DNA of 64,000 bases from contig NZ_JASDCU010000010.1 of assembly GCF_030407765.1 (NCBI RefSeq), forward strand, positions 102,903 through 166,902, given 5' to 3'. The notes below the pieces were generated by a model. That model was not told the origin of the DNA. It searched no databases and saw only the letters and a list, made by a program, of their open reading frames with translations. The DNA comes from Microbacterium sp. APC 3901. GTDB taxonomy: Bacteria > Actinomycetota > Actinomycetes > Actinomycetales > Microbacteriaceae. Positions 60,565-64,000 of the stretch are shown in pieces (position 1 is the first letter of the stretch; each line of letters opens with the position of its first letter). The position numbers and the translations under genes were made by a program.

Positions 60565-61611
60565 ATGACCGAGACCGACAAGACCCCGACGAACAAGACC
60601 GAGATGATGCCGGCGTGGAGTCGCGAGACCTACGGCTCGGCCGACGGCTTCCGGCTCGGGCAGATTCCCGTTCCCGTGCCTCGGCGCGGCGAGGTGGTGC
60701 TGCGAGTGGAGGCGACCGCGCTGCATGCCGGCGACGTCCGCCTCATGCTCGGCGACCCGCTGCTCGTGCGCCCGATCTTCGGGCTGACGCGTCCCAAGTA
60801 TCCGGTGCGCGGCATGGAGGTCGCGGGAACCATCGTGGCGGTGGGGCCGAATGCGATCGGCGCCGAGCTCGGAGAGCGTGTCGTCGGTGAGCTCACCGGT
60901 GGTGGAGGACTCGCGTCGCATGCCGCTGCGCCTTCGGCGCGTCTCGTGCCGATCCCGCCCGATGTCACCTCCGAGACCGCAGCGTGCCTGGCGGTCTCGG
61001 CAGGAACGGCCTGGCAGGCCCTCGACCGCGCGGGAATCGGCTTCCGCCCGGCCAGAGGCAGTGCGGCCGGACACGTTCCCCGCGTTCTCGTGATCGGAGC
61101 CTCCGGGGGAGTCGGCACGTTCACGGTGCAGCTCGCGGCGCTGCGCGGCGCCGAGGTCTGGGCCACGTGCGGCGAACGCAACTTCCGGCTCGTCGAGCAC
61201 CTCGGAGCCGTGCGCACCCTCGACCACCGCACGTCGCCGCTGGCCGATCTGCCCGTGGCGCACTTCGACGCGGTGATCGACATCGCCGGCGGCATGGGGC
61301 TGCGCGAACTGCAGCGACTCGTCGTGCCCGGTGGGTCGGTGGTGCTCGTGACCGGCGACGGCGGACACGTGCTCGGGCCGATCCCGCGGATGCTGAAGGC
61401 GGCGTTCCTGTCGATCGGGTCGAGCCGTCGCATCCACCCGCTGGCGGCGACGGCTCGCCCCGAGATCCTGGCCAAGCTGCTCGAGCTCACCGCTGAGGGG
61501 CGCATCACGCCCGTGATCGAGCGGGAGTATGCCTTCGACGAGGCATCCGACGCCCTCGCTCACCTCGAAGCGGGTCACACGGTGGGCAAGGTGGTCGTGC
61601 TCGGAACCTGA
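60565..61611 (+). CDS. NAD(P)-dependent medium-chain reductase, quinone-oxidoreductase-like
   Basis: The 348-residue MDR protein has a GroES-like start (ATALHAGDVRLMLGD, KYPVRGMEVAGTIVAVGPN) and a Rossmann domain with VIGASGGVGTFTVQLAAL. Zinc-ligand cysteines of alcohol dehydrogenases are absent, so a zinc-free quinone or enone reductase is likely. It is the third gene of the operon led by the membrane protein and XRE regulator, which suggests that its expression is controlled by that switch. Confidence 0.9.
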   Translation: MTETDKTPTNKTEMMPAWSRETYGSADGFRLGQIPVPVPRRGEVVLRVEATALHAGDVRLMLGDPLLVRPIFGLTRPKYPVRGMEVAGTIVAVGPNAIGAELGERVVGELTGGGGLASHAAAPSARLVPIPPDVTSETAACLAVSAGTAWQALDRAGIGFRPARGSAAGHVPRVLVIGASGGVGTFTVQLAALRGAEVWATCGERNFRLVEHLGAVRTLDHRTSPLADLPVAHFDAVIDIAGGMGLRELQRLVVPGGSVVLVTGDGGHVLGPIPRMLKAAFLSIGSSRRIHPLAATARPEILAKLLELTAEGRITPVIEREYAFDEASDALAHLEAGHTVGKVVVLGT

Positions 61612-61775
61612 CCCCGAGGGGCCGCGCTCTGGCGGCGTCCAGGGGGCGGGTGACAGAATGGAGGCTGGCGTGCCCGAGTCGCATCTTCCCCTGGCGTCGG
61701 CTCTCACCGAGCGACGCGGGTCGAAGGACCGCCGGGCCCCTGGACAGCGTCCGCCGCATCCGTTCGAGGAGCCCC

Positions 61776-62663
61776 ATGTCTGTCGAAACCACTGCGCCGG
61801 CATCCGAGACCGTCGCCCCGGTCCGCACCGCACACCACCGTCGCTATCTGATGTGCAAGCCGTCGCACTTCACGGTGAACTACTCGATCAACCCGTGGAT
61901 GGAGCCGACCAAGCCCACCGACACCGCGCGCGCCGTCGAGCAGTGGCAGAAGCTCCACGACCTCTACCTCGAGCTGGGTCATGAGGTCGAGCTGATCGAG
62001 CCCCTCGCCGGGTACCCCGACATGGTCTACACCGCGAACGGCGGGTTCCTGATCGACGGCCGCGCGTACGTGCCGAAATTCCGCTTCGTCGAGCGTCAGG
62101 GCGAGGCCCCCGCGTTCGCCGACTGGTTCCGCGGCGCCGGCTACGACACCGTGATCCCCGAAGAGGTCAATGAGGGCGAGGGCGACTTCCTGCTCGTCGG
62201 CGACGTGATCCTCGCGGGCACCGGCTTCCGCTCGACCGGCGACAGCCACCGCGAGGTCGGAGAGGTCTTCGGCCGCGAGGTCGTGTCGCTCAACCTCATC
62301 GACCCGCGCTTCTACCACCTCGACACCGCGATCGCCGTGCTCGACCCGGTGCAGGGCGTCGAGAACGGCGGCCCCGAGCGCGCGAACATCGCGTACCTGC
62401 CCGGTGCCTTCGACGACGCCAGCCGGGCGATCCTCGAGGAGCGGTTCCCCGACGCGATCCTCGTGTCCGACGAGGACGGGTCGGTGTTCGGACTCAACTC
62501 GGCGAGCGACGGCTACAACGTGGTCATCTCGCCGCGCGCCCTCGGCTTCGAGAAGCAGCTGCGCGAGCGCGGCTACAACCCGATCATGGTCGACCTGTCC
62601 GAGTTGCTGCTCGGCGGCGGCGGCATCAAGTGCTGCACTCTCGAACTGCGGGGTGAGGCGTGA
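61776..62663 (+). CDS. Dimethylargininase-like (DDAH/amidinohydrolase) enzyme
   Basis: The 295-residue guanidino-modifying enzyme resembles N-omega-dimethylarginine dimethylaminohydrolases: RRYLMCKPSHFTVNYSINPWM, the substrate loop YPDMVYTANGGF, EGEGDFLLVGDVILAG, a catalytic histidine in FYHLDTAIAVLD and the C-terminal nucleophile in GGGIKCCTLEL (Cys286 or Cys287). ATG 61776 follows GAGGAG. Its stop overlaps the start of the ornithine aminotransferase gene (GTGA), so it probably feeds a guanidino compound, perhaps arginine- or ornithine-derived, into that enzyme; the exact substrate is uncertain. The 164 bp before it hold nothing clear. Confidence 0.85.
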   Translation: MSVETTAPASETVAPVRTAHHRRYLMCKPSHFTVNYSINPWMEPTKPTDTARAVEQWQKLHDLYLELGHEVELIEPLAGYPDMVYTANGGFLIDGRAYVPKFRFVERQGEAPAFADWFRGAGYDTVIPEEVNEGEGDFLLVGDVILAGTGFRSTGDSHREVGEVFGREVVSLNLIDPRFYHLDTAIAVLDPVQGVENGGPERANIAYLPGAFDDASRAILEERFPDAILVSDEDGSVFGLNSASDGYNVVISPRALGFEKQLRERGYNPIMVDLSELLLGGGGIKCCTLELRGEA

Positions 62664-63859
62664 CCGCCGCCGACGCGGGCGTGTCGGCAGAGCCGCACGT
62701 CGCCCACAACTATCACCCGCTGCCGGTCAACATCGCGCGCGGTGACGGAGCCTGGGTGACGGATGTCGAGGGCAAGCGGTACCTCGATCTGCTCGCCGCC
62801 TACTCGGCGGTGAACTTCGGCCACCGGCATCCTGCTCTCGTCGCGGCTCTCACAGAGCAGCTCGGTCGGGTCACGCTGGTCAGCCGGGCGTTCCAGAGCG
62901 ATCGGCTCGAGCCGTTCGCAGCGGCGCTCGCGAAGCTCGCCGGCAAGGACATGGTGCTGCCGATGAACACCGGTGCCGAAGCGGTCGAGACGGGCATCAA
63001 GGTCGCCCGCGCCTGGGGATATCGGGTCAAGGGCATCGCCGACGGGCAGGCGCGGATCATCGTCGCCGCCGGGAACTTCCACGGACGCACCACCACGATC
63101 GTCAGCTTCAGCGACGACGAGCAGGCGCGAGCCGACTTCGGCCCCTACACGCCGGGCTTCGACGTGGTTCCCTACGGGAATGCGGATGCCGTCGCCGCCG
63201 CGATCACCGAAGACACCGCCGCGGTGCTGATCGAACCGATCCAGGGCGAAGGCGGAGTGGTGATCCCGCCGGAGGGGTACCTGCGCCGGATCCGCCAGAT
63301 CTGCGACGAGAAGAACGTGCTGTTCATCGCCGATGAGATCCAGTCCGGACTCGGACGTGTCGGCGAGACCTTCGCGTGTGACCGCGAGGGCGTCGTGCCC
63401 GACCTGTACCTGCTGGGCAAGGCGCTGGGCGGCGGCATCCTGCCGGTGTCCGCTGTGGTGGGTGACGCCGATGTGCTCGGAGTCATCCGTCCGGGTGAGC
63501 ACGGGTCGACCTTCGGCGGCAACCCGCTCGCCGCGGCCGTGGGGCTGCGCGTGGTCGAGATGCTCGAGTCGGGGGAGTTCCAGGAGCGCGCTCGCGCACT
63601 CGGTGCTCACCTCGCTGCCGGGCTCGAGCCGCTGAAGGGTCATGGGGTCACCGAGGTGCGCATCGCCGGCCTGTGGGCGGGCGTCGACATCGATCCCGCC
63701 AAGGGCACCGGGCGTGAGATCGCCGAGAAGCTGCTCGACCGCGGGGTGCTGGTGAAAGACACGCACGGGCAGACCATCCGCATCGCGCCGCCGCTCGTCA
63801 TCCGCGCGACCGAGCTCGACTGGGCCGTCGAGCAGCTGAAGCTGGTCCTGGGGCACTGA
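62660..63859 (+). CDS. rocD: Ornithine aminotransferase
   Basis: The 399-residue PLP enzyme transfers the delta-amino group of ornithine to 2-oxoglutarate, giving glutamate semialdehyde, which the dehydrogenase half of PutA can oxidise. Class-III aminotransferase marks are visible: YLDLLAAYSAVNFGHRHP, MNTGAEAVETGIKVAR, GNFHGRTTTIVSFS, LFIADEIQSGLGR, the PLP lysine in LLGKALGGGILPVSAVV and GEHGSTFGGNPLAAAV. The GTG start overlaps the dimethylargininase-like gene. A hairpin terminator follows at 63867. Confidence 0.94.
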   Translation: MTAADAGVSAEPHVAHNYHPLPVNIARGDGAWVTDVEGKRYLDLLAAYSAVNFGHRHPALVAALTEQLGRVTLVSRAFQSDRLEPFAAALAKLAGKDMVLPMNTGAEAVETGIKVARAWGYRVKGIADGQARIIVAAGNFHGRTTTIVSFSDDEQARADFGPYTPGFDVVPYGNADAVAAAITEDTAAVLIEPIQGEGGVVIPPEGYLRRIRQICDEKNVLFIADEIQSGLGRVGETFACDREGVVPDLYLLGKALGGGILPVSAVVGDADVLGVIRPGEHGSTFGGNPLAAAVGLRVVEMLESGEFQERARALGAHLAAGLEPLKGHGVTEVRIAGLWAGVDIDPAKGTGREIAEKLLDRGVLVKDTHGQTIRIAPPLVIRATELDWAVEQLKLVLGH

Positions 63860-63866
63860 ATCCCCG

Positions 63867-63893
63867 GTCCGCCGGGCGACACGCCCGGCGGAC
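63867..63893 (+). terminator. Intrinsic terminator after rocD
   Basis: A perfect 11-bp stem, GTCCGCCGGGC with GCCCGGCGGAC, closes on the loop GACAC 7 bp after the rocD stop. The T-rich tail is weak. Confidence 0.75.
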
Positions 63894-64000
63894 GGCCTGG
63901 ATTTGCCGGAACCCCGGAACCCACGTAACTTATTACTTGTTCGCCCCACAGGGAAGCGGAGAGGCCGAGAGCTTCACCCCCCTCAAGCGGAGAACCACCT
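63894..64000 (+). other. Unresolved leader-like sequence at right edge
   Basis: After the terminator an AT-rich patch (GTAACTTATTACTTG, near 63926) precedes a purine-rich stretch with the direct repeat AAGCGGAGA and complementary GC blocks. It looks like the start of a promoter and 5' leader of a gene beyond the window. No reading frame or known RNA family could be assigned. Confidence 0.35.

Noticed and set aside
63894..64000. c-di-AMP (ydaO), M-box or guanidine riboswitch
   Set aside because: I could not match the conserved core sequences of these families in the visible 100 bases; an AT-rich patch and purine blocks alone are not enough.
1..64000. tRNA, rRNA, prophage or conjugative genes
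   Set aside because: Reading both strands I saw no cloverleaf with a CCA-compatible end, no rRNA-like stretch and no phage structural, integrase or conjugation proteins.

Overview
The window looks like the chromosome of a high-GC actinobacterium, most probably a member of the Microbacteriaceae close to Microbacterium. This rests on very strong G/C bias at third codon positions, many ATGA/GTGA start-stop overlaps, frequent GTG starts, and the heavily repeated octamer GGATGCCG/CGGCATCC. I saw no rRNA, tRNA, CRISPR array, prophage or intact transposase.

Layout. 1-8.9 kb: a 5'-truncated alditol (xylitol) oxidase gene, a LacI regulator overlapping a sugar ABC ATPase, then a complete furanose-type importer (lipoprotein, second ATPase, two permeases). 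8.9-15.2 kb: a leftward operon for arabino-oligosaccharide use (solute-binding lipoprotein, two permeases, GH127 beta-L-arabinofuranosidase) facing a divergent LacI regulator. 15.2-16.7 kb: an AT-richer island with a secreted metzincin protease and a lipoprotein, bounded by 25-bp direct repeats that each carry the last codons of the LacI gene. 16.7-23.8 kb: an SDR epimerase, a LacI regulator and the L-arabinose operon araD-araB-araA plus aldose 1-epimerase. 24-27.1 kb: a monooxygenase-like membrane protein, a thiolase, and a DUF559-type gene boxed by 89-bp direct repeats. 27.6-33.6 kb: a 2010-residue secreted amylopullulanase. 33.7-43.8 kb: one long leftward locus (ABC importer, two aldo/keto reductases, ThuA-like protein, LacI regulator, GH42 beta-galactosidase). 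44-48.5 kb: a valine-degradation cluster. 48.6-50.1 kb: a MarR, SRPBCC, YdeI operon. 50.2-53.6 kb: etfB-etfA followed by a membrane cytochrome b with an N-terminal 79-residue tandem repeat. 53.7-64 kb: GNAT, thioesterase, SDR, PutA, a membrane protein/XRE pair with a quinone-oxidoreductase-like gene, a dimethylargininase-like hydrolase and ornithine aminotransferase.

How it works together. The left two thirds form a plant-polysaccharide toolkit. Secreted amylopullulanase cuts starch-like glucans. ABC importers take up oligosaccharides and furanoses, GH127 and GH42 enzymes trim them, and AraA/AraB/AraD carry L-arabinose to xylulose 5-phosphate. Four LacI regulators sit beside operator-like palindromes. 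The right third is amino-acid and acyl-CoA catabolism: valine through MmsA/MmsB, proline through PutA, ornithine through RocD, with EtfBA as electron acceptor for the acyl-CoA dehydrogenase.

The least explained structures are the 1.5-kb repeat-bounded island at the 3' end of a LacI gene, the repeat-boxed DUF559 cassette that separates a thiolase gene from a hairpin terminator, a family of long-armed extragenic inverted repeats, and the repeat-bearing cytochrome b behind etfBA.
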